Notes: generated by a model not told the origin, from the sequence alone. Positions 37,290 to 46,916 are shown, counted from the first letter of the stretch. The stretch: DNA of 64,000 nt from Lysobacter sp. (GCA_027306995.1 DAHUXS010000008.1:25824-89823); one strand, 5' to 3'. Numbers and translations are program-made.

Positions 37290-38315
37290 ATGATACCTGC
37301 TCACCCCGCTCCCATACAGATTTCGCCCCGACAAGCCACCCCGCGCTGGCAACAGCTTTGGCGCGATGCCGTGCGCGATCCGGTGGAATTGCTGGGCCTG
37401 CTCGGGCTGGAAGAATTGGCCAGCCGGGTTTCCCCCGCGGCCGCGGCGCAATTCGCCCTGCGGGTGCCGCGCGGCTTCGTCGCCCGCATGCGCCATGGCG
37501 ATGCCAACGACCCCCTGTTGCGCCAGGTCCTGCCGCTGGACGATGAAGAGCGCGTCGTTCCCGGCTTCGGGCTGGACGCCGTCGGCGACAGCGCGGCCCG
37601 CGCCGGCGCCGGCGTGATCCGCAAATACCGCGGTCGTGCCCTGTTGGTCGCGACCGGCAGCTGCGGGATCAATTGCCGCTACTGCTTCCGCCGCCATTTC
37701 CCCTATGCGGAGGAAACCGCCGCGCGCGGCCAGTGGGCCGAGACGCTGGCGATCATCGCGGCCGACGACGCCATCGACGAAATCATCCTGTCCGGTGGCG
37801 ATCCGTTGTCGCTGGCCGATGGCAAGCTCGCCGAGCTCACCGATGCCTTGAAGCGGATTCCCCATGTCCGCCGCCTGCGCATCCATACGCGATTGCCGGT
37901 CGTGCTGCCGGAACGGGTGGACGATGGCCTGATCGCGTGGTTGCGCGACCTGCCGTGGCCGGTCACGGTGGTGATCCACGCCAACCATGCCAACGAATTC
38001 GATGGCGATGTCGATGCCGCGCTCATGCGATTGCGCGACGCCGGCTGCCTGCTGCTCAACCAGGCCGTGCTGCTGAAGGGCGTCAACGATTCGGTGGATG
38101 CCCTGACCGATCTGTGCGAGCGCGGCCATCGCGCCGGCGTGCTGCCCTATTACCTGCACCAGCTCGATCGCGTCAGCGGCGCCGCCCATTTCGAAGTCGG
38201 CGACGACGATGCCCTCGCCCTGCATCGCGATCTCGCCGCGCGCCTGTCCGGTTACCTGGTCCCGAAACTGGTGCGCGAAGTGGCCGGCGATCCCGGCAAG
38301 CGCCCCTTGGTGTGA
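37290..38315 (+). CDS. epmB: EF-P beta-lysylation enzyme, lysine 2,3-aminomutase type
   Basis: 341-aa radical-SAM, PLP-dependent enzyme that turns alpha-lysine into beta-lysine for EF-P Lys34. The cluster motif CxxxCxxC is C125-C129-C132 ([10 protein letters not shown]), followed by SGGDPLSL. It lacks the long C-terminus of catabolic lysine aminomutases, as EpmB does. It is divergent from efp. EpmA is not in the window. Confidence 0.95.
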   Translation: MIPAHPAPIQISPRQATPRWQQLWRDAVRDPVELLGLLGLEELASRVSPAAAAQFALRVPRGFVARMRHGDANDPLLRQVLPLDDEERVVPGFGLDAVGDSAARAGAGVIRKYRGRALLVATGSCGINCRYCFRRHFPYAEETAARGQWAETLAIIAADDAIDEIILSGGDPLSLADGKLAELTDALKRIPHVRRLRIHTRLPVVLPERVDDGLIAWLRDLPWPVTVVIHANHANEFDGDVDAALMRLRDAGCLLLNQAVLLKGVNDSVDALTDLCERGHRAGVLPYYLHQLDRVSGAAHFEVGDDDALALHRDLAARLSGYLVPKLVREVAGDPGKRPLV

Positions 38316-38417
38316 CCGGCATCAAACCTCGCCGGCATTCCCGGATGACCATTCAGATTCGTCGGGTATAGTTGCCTTCGACTGCGCTACTCCCCCAGGC
38401 GCGGTGCAGAGGGTGGG

Positions 38418-40493
38418 ATGCAAAGGAAGAAAGACAATACGATCCGGGTCCTGGTCATCGACGACCGCATGGAGGACGCGGAATCCATCGTGACCGGATT
38501 GCGCAATGACGGCTTGGCCGTGCGCGCCAACCGTCCCACCAGCATCGACGAATACCGCCAAATGCTCGCTGGCCAACCGGTCGACCTCGTGCTTGCCGCC
38601 GCGACCAGCAAGACCGTCGAAGCCGCGCAGGCGCTGACGCTCGCACGCGCGACCGGCAACGACCTGCCGGTGATCCTGATCGCCGATGGCCATGACGACT
38701 CCGGGCTCGCCGCCATGCTCGGCCTCGGCGCCGACAACATCGCCCTGCGCAACCGCGAAGGCCATGTCCGCCGCGCGGTCCAGCGCGAATACCGCGACCT
38801 CAATGCCCGCCGCGACCTCCGCCATCTCGATGCGCGCCTGCACGAAACCGAGCGCCGCTGCGACGCGCTGATCGATTCCTCGCGCGACCCCATCGCCTAC
38901 ATCCACGAAGGCATGCACATCCGCGCCAACCAGGCCTATCTCGAGATGTTCGGTTACACCGACTTCGACGAGATCGAGGGCATGTCGATCCTCGACATGG
39001 TCGCGCCCGAGGACGCCGGCGAGTTCAAGACCCTGCTCAAGCAGCTGTCGAAGGGCGGCGAGATTCCGTCGCTGCACCACCTCACCGCGCAAGCCGCCGA
39101 CGGCCAGGAATTCCCGGCCACGATGGAATTCTCGCCGGCGACCTACGACGGCGAACCCTGCCTGCAGATCCTCTTCCGCCGCAAGGAAGCCACGGTCGAT
39201 CCGGCGATGATCGAGCAACTGGAATCCCTGCGCCGCCTGGATGGCGCGACCGGCCTGCTCAATCGCCCGACCTTCCTGCAGTCGCTGGAGGAGGCCATCG
39301 CGCGTTCCGCCAGCGCGCACGAGCATCATGGCCTGCTGATGATCCAGCCCGATCATTTCGGCACCTTGTTGCAGAGCGTCGGCATCAACAATTCGGACGC
39401 CCTGATGGCGGCGCTGGCCGAGCGCCTGCGGCCGTTGCTGGGCGAACAGGTCGAAGCCGCGCGCTTCGGGGAACAAGTCATCGCGGTGCTGGCGCGCGGC
39501 GCCAGCCACGCCGATACCGAGACGCTGGCAAACAGGATCGTCGCGGCAGTCGCCGGGCGCATCCTCGAAACCGGCGACCATTCGCTGACGGTCACGGTCA
39601 GCGTCGGCGCGGTGCAGGTGAGCGAACGCAACGCACAGGTTCCGCGGGTGCTGGCACGCGCGCAGGAATTGCTCGAGACCGCGCAAGGCGTCGGCGGCGG
39701 GCGCATGGAGCTCTACGATCCCGGCGCCATCGATCGCGCCGAGCAGGACCGTATCAACGCCTGGATCGAACGCATCCGCGGCGCGCTGGCGAACGACCAG
39801 CTGGTCCTCCACTACCAGCCGATCATCAATCTCCACGGCAACAACGTGCCGTTCTTCGACGTACTGATGCGCATGGACAACGGCACCGGCGAAGTGGTGA
39901 TGCCAAGCGCCTTCCTGCCGATCGCCGAGGAACACGGGCTGATCCGCGACCTCGACCGCGGCGTGATCACCAAGGCCGTGCGCACGCTGGCCGCGAACGC
40001 CAAGCGCGAGATGCGCTTCATGGTGCGCATTTCCCGCGCATCGATCGAGGACACGTCACTGCCGGCCTTCATCCAACAGGTATTGCAGGAACACGGCGTC
40101 CCGGCCAATCGCCTGATCGTGCAGATCAACGAGTCCAAGGTTTCGACCCAGATCAACGAAGCCACCGTCTTCAACCAGCAGCTCGCGGCCTTCGGCGCCG
40201 GCTTCTGCGTGGATCAGTTCGGCGTCGGCCTGAATTCGGCACAGTTGATCTCGCACCTGCGGCCGCGCTTCATCAAGCTCGATGGCAGCTTCATGACCGA
40301 TTACGCACGCATGCCGGAACAGCAGGCGCGGGTCAAGGATCTCGCCGCGGCGGGCAGCGCCGTCGGTGCCACGCCGATCGCCTGCGACGTCAACGATTCC
40401 GGCAGCATGACGACGCTGTTCCTGGCAGGCGTCGAATATGTGCAGGGCAACTTCCTGGCGCCGGCCAGCGCAGATCTCAGCTTCGATTTCTGA
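38418..40493 (+). CDS. fimX: FimX-like c-di-GMP effector (REC-PAS-GGDEF-EAL, all degenerate)
   Basis: 691 aa, the same length as Pseudomonas FimX. The REC-like domain (10-125, VLVIDD) has Ala where the phospho-Asp should be (LVLAAATSK). A PAS domain spans about 145-260. The GGDEF site reads FGEQV and the EAL motif DVL (FFDVLMRM), so neither synthase nor phosphodiesterase activity is expected. LHYQPIINL and VQGNFLAP keep the c-di-GMP-binding frame. FimX proteins bind c-di-GMP and control type IV pilus assembly through PilZ and PilB. No pilus gene is adjacent. Confidence 0.9.
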   Translation: MQRKKDNTIRVLVIDDRMEDAESIVTGLRNDGLAVRANRPTSIDEYRQMLAGQPVDLVLAAATSKTVEAAQALTLARATGNDLPVILIADGHDDSGLAAMLGLGADNIALRNREGHVRRAVQREYRDLNARRDLRHLDARLHETERRCDALIDSSRDPIAYIHEGMHIRANQAYLEMFGYTDFDEIEGMSILDMVAPEDAGEFKTLLKQLSKGGEIPSLHHLTAQAADGQEFPATMEFSPATYDGEPCLQILFRRKEATVDPAMIEQLESLRRLDGATGLLNRPTFLQSLEEAIARSASAHEHHGLLMIQPDHFGTLLQSVGINNSDALMAALAERLRPLLGEQVEAARFGEQVIAVLARGASHADTETLANRIVAAVAGRILETGDHSLTVTVSVGAVQVSERNAQVPRVLARAQELLETAQGVGGGRMELYDPGAIDRAEQDRINAWIERIRGALANDQLVLHYQPIINLHGNNVPFFDVLMRMDNGTGEVVMPSAFLPIAEEHGLIRDLDRGVITKAVRTLAANAKREMRFMVRISRASIEDTSLPAFIQQVLQEHGVPANRLIVQINESKVSTQINEATVFNQQLAAFGAGFCVDQFGVGLNSAQLISHLRPRFIKLDGSFMTDYARMPEQQARVKDLAAAGSAVGATPIACDVNDSGSMTTLFLAGVEYVQGNFLAPASADLSFDF

Positions 40494-40537
40494 TCACGGC
40501 ACGCGCTGGCTGCGCGGGCGGCCAGCTCCGGTGCGCG

Positions 40538-40592
40538 GGACGCCGCAAGTACGTCCATGTAGGCTCGTGCGCCGCATCCATGCGGCGCAACG
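40538..40592 (+). repeat. Dispersed hairpin repeat, copy 1
   Basis: The unit contains TCCATGTAGGCTCGT (40554-40568) followed by a perfect 9-bp hairpin GCGCCGCAT-CC-ATGCGGCGC (40569-40588). Copy 2 is its inverted counterpart. Layout (conserved box plus hairpin, in convergent pairs) resembles REP/BIME-type elements. Confidence 0.7.
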
Positions 40593-40702
40593 CCCACGCC
40601 CCGGACTGGCGCACCCGCGGCCGCGCGCGTGTTGTAGCTCCTGAGAGAAAAGCGAAAAACTCGCCACCGGCGGCGCCTATGCGGTTCGTCTGTAGCGCCG
40701 GC

Positions 40703-40757
40703 CGTACGCAGCATGGATGCTGCGTACGAGCCTACATGGATGTATTCACGGCGTGTC
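40703..40757 (-). repeat. Dispersed hairpin repeat, copy 2 (inverted)
   Basis: Contains a perfect 12-bp hairpin CGTACGCAGCAT-GG-ATGCTGCGTACG (40703-40728) followed by ACGAGCCTACATGGA, the complement of the conserved box in copy 1. Differences from copy 1 inside the stem are compensated on the opposite arm. Confidence 0.7.
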
Positions 40758-40844
40758 GGCGGCTGCAGACAACCGCGATAGGCGCAAAGCCGGGCGATGC
40801 TTTTAGTAAGCGCCCGCCAAGCCAGCGCGTGCGATGCTGTTGCG

Positions 40845-41750
40845 TCAAACCACCACGCCTTCGCGCAGCGCCTTCGGGTTGAGCTGCGCCTTGCGCAGCG
40901 CTTCGATGCGCACCGGCAGCGGTGGATGGCTCAGCAGCAACGCACCAAGGCCCTGGCGCATGTTGCCGGAGATGCCGAACGCCGCGACCTGCTTGGGCAG
41001 GGTCGATTCGCCGTGGTTGGCCTGCAGGCGTTCCAGCGCCGCGATCATCTTCTCGCGCGACGCCAGCTCGGCGCCGGCGATGTCGGCACGGAATTCGCGA
41101 TGGCGCGAGAACCACATCGCGATGACGCTGGCGAACAGGCCGAACACCAGCTGCAGCACGTTGACCGTGATCCAGTAACCGATGCCGCCACCGCCCTCAC
41201 GGCGACCGCCGCTCAAATACCCGTCGACGACCTGGCCGACCACGCGCGCCAGCACGATCACGAAGGTATTGAGCACGCCCTGCAGCAACGCCATCGTCAC
41301 CATGTCGCCATTGGCGACGTGGCCGATCTCGTGGCCGAGCACGGCTTCGGCCTCGTCGGCGTTCATCGAATTGAGCAGGCCGGACGACACCGCGACCAGC
41401 GCGTGATTGCGATTAGCGCCGGTGGCGAAGGCGTTGATTTCCGGCGCGTCGTAAATGGCGACATCGGGCATGCCGATCCCCGCCTTCTGGGCATGGCGCT
41501 GCACCGTCTGCACCAGCCAACGCTCGGTTTCGTTGCGGGGCTGGGTGATGATCTGGGCGCCGGTGCTCCACTTCGCCATCATCTTCGACATCAGCAGCGA
41601 AATGATCGAGCCGCCGAAGCCGAAGATCGCCGCCATCACCAGCAGGCCGGAGGTCCGCGCCGGATTGATCCCGAACACGGTCATGACGATCCCGAGCAGG
41701 ATCATCACCGCGAGATTGGTGGCCAGGAACAGGGTGATGCGCTTCAACAT
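40845..41750 (-). CDS. htpX: Membrane metalloprotease HtpX
   Basis: 301-aa M48 inner-membrane protease that degrades misfolded membrane proteins. The zinc motif HEIGH (VLGHEIGHVANGD) and downstream Glu ligand (EFRADIAGAEL) are present, with two N-terminal spans and two after the zinc motif. ATG 41750 (MLKRITLFLATNLAV) is the family start. It is divergent from gluQ. Confidence 0.95.
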   Translation of the reverse strand: MLKRITLFLATNLAVMILLGIVMTVFGINPARTSGLLVMAAIFGFGGSIISLLMSKMMAKWSTGAQIITQPRNETERWLVQTVQRHAQKAGIGMPDVAIYDAPEINAFATGANRNHALVAVSSGLLNSMNADEAEAVLGHEIGHVANGDMVTMALLQGVLNTFVIVLARVVGQVVDGYLSGGRREGGGGIGYWITVNVLQLVFGLFASVIAMWFSRHREFRADIAGAELASREKMIAALERLQANHGESTLPKQVAAFGISGNMRQGLGALLLSHPPLPVRIEALRKAQLNPKALREGVVV

Positions 41751-41810
41751 GGTCGACGTGACTCCTCGTATTTCCGTCACAGTGTGGGGCGGACGCGTTA
41801 AATTCAAGTC

Positions 41811-42680
41811 ATGCAGACACGTCGCGGGCGTTTTGCCCCCTCGCCCACCGGCCCGTTACATCCAGGTTCATTGCTGGCCGCGCTCGGCAGCTGGTTGTTC
41901 GCGCGTCGTGGCGGCGGCGAATGGTGGTTGCGCGTCGAGGACGTCGATCGCATCCGCGAAGTGCCGGGCGCCGCCCTGGATCAACTGGAGATGTTGGCCG
42001 CGTTCGGCTTCGTCCACGACGGCCCGATCGTGCGACAGAGCGATCGCGACGTCCTGTACGCCGAAGCGCTTGATCGCCTGCTCGTCGACGGCCATGCCTT
42101 CGAATGCCATTGCAGCCGCAGCGTGCTCGAGACGCAGGGCGGCATTCATCGCGCCTGCATCCTAGGATTGCAACGGCCCGATCCGGCGATCCGCCTGCGC
42201 GTGCCCGACGATTGCACGGTCGAATTCGACGACGCCGTCCACGGGCGCCAGTCGCAACGCATCGACCGCGACGTCGGCGATTTCGTGCTCAGGCGCGCCG
42301 ATGGCTGCTGGGCCTACCAACTCGCGGTGGTGGTCGATGACGCCGCGCAAGGCATGACCGAAGTGGTGCGCGGCGCCGATCTCCTCGACTCCACGCCGCG
42401 GCAGATGCTGCTGCAACGATTGCTGGGCATGTCGACGCCGGGATACGCACACCTGCCGCTGCTGGTGGACGCACACGGCCACAAGCTCTCGAAGTCGTCC
42501 TCGGCGCACCCGGTCGATCGCGACGATCCCCTGCCCGCACTGCACGAAGCATGGCTGCAACTGGGGCAAATCGCGTTTGCTGCATCGCCGCAGGCCACAT
42601 CGCAAGAATGGTTGCATGATGCAGTGGCAAGGTTCGATCCGGCGCGCATCCCGCGCGAGGCGCAACGCATCGTTCCTTGA
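41811..42680 (+). CDS. gluQ: Glutamyl-Q tRNA(Asp) synthetase
   Basis: 289-aa truncated GluRS paralogue that attaches glutamate to queuosine in tRNA-Asp. HIGH-like PSPTGPLHPGSLLAALGS and KMSKS-like KLSKSSSA are visible, the zinc segment is CHCSRS...C, and the anticodon-binding domain is absent, as expected. ATG 41811. Confidence 0.94.
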   Translation: MQTRRGRFAPSPTGPLHPGSLLAALGSWLFARRGGGEWWLRVEDVDRIREVPGAALDQLEMLAAFGFVHDGPIVRQSDRDVLYAEALDRLLVDGHAFECHCSRSVLETQGGIHRACILGLQRPDPAIRLRVPDDCTVEFDDAVHGRQSQRIDRDVGDFVLRRADGCWAYQLAVVVDDAAQGMTEVVRGADLLDSTPRQMLLQRLLGMSTPGYAHLPLLVDAHGHKLSKSSSAHPVDRDDPLPALHEAWLQLGQIAFAASPQATSQEWLHDAVARFDPARIPREAQRIVP

Positions 42681-42743
42681 GGCGGAAATCCGGATGTCGC
42701 AATCCGGACACATCATCGTTCCACCCAACATCATGGAGCTGTC

Positions 42744-43484
42744 ATGACTTCACGCGTCGCATTCGTTACCGGTGGCACCGGCGGCATCGGAACCGCAATC
42801 GTCAGGGAACTGGCCAGCAAGGGCCACAAGGTCGCCACCAATTACCGCAACGAAGAAAAAGCGAAGGCGTGGCAGGCGGATCTCAAGAAGGAAGGCGTCG
42901 ACGTGACCCTGGTCCAGGGCGACGTGACTTCGCCCGAGGATTCCGCGCGCATGATCAAGGAGGTCGAGGACAAGCTCGGTCCGATCGAAATCCTGGTCAA
43001 CAACGCCGGCATCACCCGCGACGGCACCTTCCATCGCATGAAGGCCGACCAGTGGACCGATGTCATCAACACCAACCTCAATTCGGTGTTTAACGTGACG
43101 CGTCCGGTGATCGAAGGCATGCGCGAGCGCAAATGGGGGCGCATCATCCAGATCAGTTCGATCAACGGGCTGAAGGGCCAGTACGGCCAGGCCAACTACG
43201 CCGCCGCCAAGGCCGGCATGCACGGCTTCACCATTTCGCTGGCGCGCGAGAACGCCCGCAACGGCGTCACCGTGAACACCATTTCGCCCGGTTACATCGC
43301 CACCGACATGGTGATGGCGGTGCCCGAGGAAGTGCGCGCCAAGATCGTCGCCGACATCCCGACCGGTCGCCTCGGCACGCCGGAAGAAATCGCCCACGGC
43401 GTGTCCTTCCTCGCCGACGAGCGTTCGGGCTGGATCACCGGATCCAACCTCGACATCAATGGCGGACACCACATGGGTTGGTGA
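42744..43484 (+). CDS. phaB: Acetoacetyl-CoA reductase
   Basis: 246-aa short-chain dehydrogenase using NADPH to make (R)-3-hydroxybutyryl-CoA for polyhydroxyalkanoate synthesis. It has TGGTGGIG, NNAGITRDGTF, catalytic Ser (ISSING) and YAAAK, plus the PhaB-typical GYIATDMVMAV. SD GGAG at 5 bases before ATG 42744. A terminator follows. Its neighbour PhaR supports the PHA role; phaA and phaC are not in the window. Confidence 0.88.
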   Translation: MTSRVAFVTGGTGGIGTAIVRELASKGHKVATNYRNEEKAKAWQADLKKEGVDVTLVQGDVTSPEDSARMIKEVEDKLGPIEILVNNAGITRDGTFHRMKADQWTDVINTNLNSVFNVTRPVIEGMRERKWGRIIQISSINGLKGQYGQANYAAAKAGMHGFTISLARENARNGVTVNTISPGYIATDMVMAVPEEVRAKIVADIPTGRLGTPEEIAHGVSFLADERSGWITGSNLDINGGHHMGW

Positions 43485-43539
43485 GCGCGCTCGCCTGCGG
43501 ACTGTCTGAACGGCAGTCCGTCCTGTTCAGATTTCCCCC

Positions 43540-43564
43540 AACAGGCCGGTTTTCCCGGCCTGTT
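43540..43564 (+). terminator. Terminator after phaB
   Basis: Perfect 10-bp stem (43540-43549 with 43555-43564, AACAGGCCGG and its complement), loop TTTTC, followed by TCGCATTTT. A smaller inverted repeat (TCTGAAC/GTTCAGA, around 43505-43531) precedes it. Confidence 0.75.
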
Positions 43565-43636
43565 TCGCATTTTGATGACTTGCGGAGCGTGCTGCGCTGC
43601 GCCATGCTGGGGAATCGATCAGGGGGTCTCCCAACC

Positions 43637-44149
43637 ATGAGCCAGCCGCGCATCATCAAGAAGTACCCGAACCGTCGCCTCTACGACACCGAGATTTCCA
43701 GCTACATCACCATCGAGGATGTGCGCCAGTTGATCCTCGACGGCGAGGACTTCGAAGTCCGCGATGCCAAGAGCGGCGACGACCTGACGCGGCAGGTGTT
43801 GTTGCAGATCATCGCCGAGCACGAACAGAACGGCGAGCCGGTGCTCACCACGCCGATGCTCAGCCAGATGATCCGTCTCTACGGCGATTCGATGCAGGGC
43901 TTCATGGGCAACTACCTCGAACGCGCGATGCATCTCTTCACCGAGCAGCAGGCGCAGTTCCGCCAGCAACTCGGCGGCATGCTCGGGCCGACGCCGTGGA
44001 CGATGATGAACCAGATGGCCGAGCGCAACATGGAAATGTGGAAGGAAATGCAGCAGCAGTTCCTGCGCACCGCCGGCGTCCCTTCCGGCACGGGCACGGG
44101 CACGGGCACTGAATCCTCCGCACCTGGCAAGCGGACCGAACGCAAGTGA
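43637..44149 (+). CDS. phaR: Polyhydroxyalkanoate synthesis regulator PhaR
   Basis: 170-aa repressor that senses PHA granules and controls phasin and its own gene. The N-terminal DNA-binding PHB_acc_N domain (IIKKYPNRRLYDTEISSYIT) and the following PHB_acc repeat region (MIRLYGDSMQGFMGNYLE) are exact. The C-terminus carries a Gly-Thr repeat (TGTGTGT). It overlaps the next reductase gene by 4 bases. Confidence 0.94.
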   Translation: MSQPRIIKKYPNRRLYDTEISSYITIEDVRQLILDGEDFEVRDAKSGDDLTRQVLLQIIAEHEQNGEPVLTTPMLSQMIRLYGDSMQGFMGNYLERAMHLFTEQQAQFRQQLGGMLGPTPWTMMNQMAERNMEMWKEMQQQFLRTAGVPSGTGTGTGTESSAPGKRTERK

Positions 44150-44889
44150 GTCAACGCAAGGTTGCGCTGGTCACCGGCGGCATCGGTGGCCTGGGGAGCG
44201 CTGTGTGCCGTGCGCTGGCCGCGCAGGGTTGCCACGTGATCGCCTGCGATCTCGCCAACCGCAGCGAACGCATCGATGCGTTCAACACCGCGATGGCGGG
44301 TCTGGACGTGGAATTCGCCGCGCTCGACGTCACCGATTTCGATGCTTGCGGCGTGCTGGTGAACGAGATCGTCGCGAAGCACGGCCGACTGGACATCCTG
44401 GTCAATTGCGCCGGCATCACCCGCGATACCTCGTTGCGCAAGATGGACGCGGCGCAATGGCAGCAGGTGATGGCAGTCGATCTCGACGGCATCTTCAATA
44501 CCTGTCGCCATGCGGTGGAACCGATGCTGACGCAGAGCTACGGCCGCATCGTCAACATCAGCTCGGTCAACGGCCAGACCGGACAATTCGGGCAAACGAA
44601 TTACGCAGCCGCCAAGGCCGGCATGCACGGTTTCAGCATGTCGCTGGCCCGCGAGGTCGCGCGCAAGGGCGTGACGGTGAACTGCGTGGCGCCGGGCTAT
44701 TGCGCGACCGAGATGGTGATGGCGGTGCCGGAGGAGATCCGCGCCGGAATCGTGGCGCAGGTGCCGGTCGGACGACTTGGCCAGCCCGAGGAAATCGCAC
44801 GCGCGGTGGCCTTCCTCGCCGCGGAAGACGCCGGATTCATCACGGGTGCATTGCTGCCGGTCAACGGCGGCTTGTTCATGAGTTTCTGA
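44146..44889 (+). CDS. PhaB-type short-chain reductase, second copy
   Basis: 247-aa SDR paralogous to phaB two genes upstream. It shares TGGIGGLG, NCAGITRDTS, ISSVNG, NYAAAKAGMHGF and CATEMVMAVPEE. The start is GTG 44146 overlapping the phaR stop. Probably another acetoacetyl-CoA/3-ketoacyl-CoA reductase; the cofactor loop differs (IACDLANRSER instead of ATNYRNEEK), which may mean NADH preference, as an acidic Asp follows beta-2. Confidence 0.85.
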   Translation: MSQRKVALVTGGIGGLGSAVCRALAAQGCHVIACDLANRSERIDAFNTAMAGLDVEFAALDVTDFDACGVLVNEIVAKHGRLDILVNCAGITRDTSLRKMDAAQWQQVMAVDLDGIFNTCRHAVEPMLTQSYGRIVNISSVNGQTGQFGQTNYAAAKAGMHGFSMSLAREVARKGVTVNCVAPGYCATEMVMAVPEEIRAGIVAQVPVGRLGQPEEIARAVAFLAAEDAGFITGALLPVNGGLFMSF

Positions 44890-44901
44890 GCGCGGCGCGC
44901 T

Positions 44902-46782
44902 TCAGCCTTCCAGTTCTTCCCAGCGTGCATACGCCGCATCTAGTTCGGACTGCGCCTGCGCAAGCGCCGCATTATCAGCGGTGATCGCCGCGCTGTCGCG
45001 CTGGAAGAACGCCGGATCCGCCATCGCGGCAGTCAACTCGGCGATGCGGGTTTCCAGCGCTTCGATGCGCGCCGGCAACGCTTCCAACTCGCGGCTGTCC
45101 TTGTAGCTGAGCTTGCGCTTCGCCGCAGCGGGTTCGACCGCCGCAGGCGATGGCGCGACTGGTGTCGACGCCGCGCGCGCAGCAACGGGCGCCTGTGAAG
45201 GCACGGCGCGCTGGCGCTCCCAATCGCTGTATCCGCCGACGTATTCGCCGACGCGCCCCCCCTCCTCCAGCACCAGCGTCGACGTCACCACGTTGTCGAG
45301 GAAGTCACGATCGTGGCTGACCAACAGCAACGTGCCGGTGTAGTCGGCGAGCAACTCTTCCAGCAACTCCAGCGTCTCGGCATCGAGATCGTTGGTCGGT
45401 TCGTCCATCACCAGCAGGTTCGACGGCTGCGCGAACAATTTGGCCAGCAAGAGGCGGTTGCGCTCGCCGCCGGACAGCCGTGTGATCGGTGCGCGAGCGC
45501 GTTCCGGGGTGAACATGAAATCCTGCAGGTACCCGACGACGTGCTTCGAACGTCCGTTGATGGTCACGCTGTCGCGACCTTCGGCAACGTTTTCCAGCGC
45601 GTTCCAGTCCTCGCGCAGGGTCGCGCGATACTGGTCGAAATAGGCGATCTGCAATTGCGTTCCGGGACGCACCTCGCCTTGTTGCGGTGCGAGTTCGCCC
45701 AGCAGCAGGCGCAGCAGCGTGGTCTTGCCGCTGCCGTTCGGGCCGATCAGGCCGATGCGGTCGCCGCGCATGATGGTCGTGGAGAAATCGCGAACGATGA
45801 CCTTGTCGCCATAGGCGAAGCCGACCTTGTCCGCCTCGATCACCTTGCGGCCCGACGCACCCGTCTGCGCCGCTTCCATCTTGACCGAACCGGCGAGTTC
45901 GCGACGCTGCTCGCGTTCGACCCGCATCGCTTTCAACCGGCGCACGCGGCCTTCGTCGCGGGTGCGGCGCGCCTTGATGCCCTGGCGGATCCATGCCTCT
46001 TCCTGCGCCAGCATCTTGTCGAAGCGCTCGTTTTCCTGCGCCTCCGCGTGCAGGCGTTCCTCGCGACGGCGCAGATAGTTCGCCCAGTCGCCCGGCCAGC
46101 TGGTGACCTTGCCGCGATCGATCTCGACGATCCGCGTCGCCAGCGAACGCAGGAAGCGGCGATCGTGGGTGATGAAGACCAGCGCGCCGTTCCAGCCCTT
46201 GAGGAAACCTTCGAGCCAATCGATCGCTTCGATATCGAGATGATTGGTGGGCTCGTCGAGCAGCAGCACGTCGGGCGACGACACCAGCGCGCGCGCCAGC
46301 AACACACGACGACGCAGACCGCCGGACAGGCCATCGAATGCAGCCTCGCCATCGAGTTGCAGGCGCGACAGCACTTCGGTCACGCGCTGGTCGAGCGACC
46401 AGCCCTTGGCGTCCTCGATCTTGGCCTGCACCTTCGCCAATGCATCGGCGTCGATCTCGGCGGCGTGACTCAGGTGATGGAATTCCGCCAGCCAGTGGCC
46501 GAGTTCGCCGAGGCCATCGGCCACCACGTCCCACACGCTGCCGCTCGCGCCCGCCGGCACTTCCTGTTCCATCCGCGCGATCCGTACGCCGGATTCGACC
46601 CGCACCTCGCCATCGTCGGGACGGAGGTCGCCGGAAACGAGTTTCAGCAGGGTCGACTTGCCGGCGCCATTGCGCCCGATCAGGGCGATGCGCTCACCGC
46701 TTTCAATCGAGAACGTGACGTGATCGAGGAGCAAGGGACCGCCGACACTGAAGTCGACGTCCTGGAGCGTCACTAGCGACAT
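44902..46782 (-). CDS. uup: ABC-F ATPase Uup
   Basis: 626-aa soluble twin ATPase. Walker A motifs GRNGAGKST and GPNGSGKTT, signatures LSGGLRRRVLLARAL and LSGGERNRLLLAKLF, Walker B LLLDEPTNHLD and LVMDEPTNDLD, and the inter-domain linker. An Ala/Pro linker (about 540-570) leads to a C-terminal coiled coil typical of Uup. ABC-F proteins act at the ribosome; Uup also affects transposon excision. Convergent with the second reductase gene. Confidence 0.93.
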   Translation of the reverse strand: MSLVTLQDVDFSVGGPLLLDHVTFSIESGERIALIGRNGAGKSTLLKLVSGDLRPDDGEVRVESGVRIARMEQEVPAGASGSVWDVVADGLGELGHWLAEFHHLSHAAEIDADALAKVQAKIEDAKGWSLDQRVTEVLSRLQLDGEAAFDGLSGGLRRRVLLARALVSSPDVLLLDEPTNHLDIEAIDWLEGFLKGWNGALVFITHDRRFLRSLATRIVEIDRGKVTSWPGDWANYLRRREERLHAEAQENERFDKMLAQEEAWIRQGIKARRTRDEGRVRRLKAMRVEREQRRELAGSVKMEAAQTGASGRKVIEADKVGFAYGDKVIVRDFSTTIMRGDRIGLIGPNGSGKTTLLRLLLGELAPQQGEVRPGTQLQIAYFDQYRATLREDWNALENVAEGRDSVTINGRSKHVVGYLQDFMFTPERARAPITRLSGGERNRLLLAKLFAQPSNLLVMDEPTNDLDAETLELLEELLADYTGTLLLVSHDRDFLDNVVTSTLVLEEGGRVGEYVGGYSDWERQRAVPSQAPVAARAASTPVAPSPAAVEPAAAKRKLSYKDSRELEALPARIEALETRIAELTAAMADPAFFQRDSAAITADNAALAQAQSELDAAYARWEELEG

Positions 46783-46916
46783 GGGGAATCCGGAACCAGA
46801 CAGCCGGCGATTTTACATCCTGTACCCACCGTAACCTGATACCCGCCACGCCTTCCTGCACAGGCGTCGTCACCCGATTTGCCCTATAACGGAGTCCCCT
46901 TCCGGAGACTGCCGCC

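Larger units (their letters stand above)
40494..40844. other. 351-bp intergenic gap
   Basis: No coding frame is supported here. The gap between fimX and htpX holds two inverted copies of a roughly 55-bp hairpin-bearing repeat (listed separately) and otherwise shows no promoter or terminator I can defend. Confidence 0.7.

Noticed and set aside
40494..40844. Repeats considered as a CRISPR fragment
   Set aside because: Only two copies, in opposite orientation and without regular spacers.
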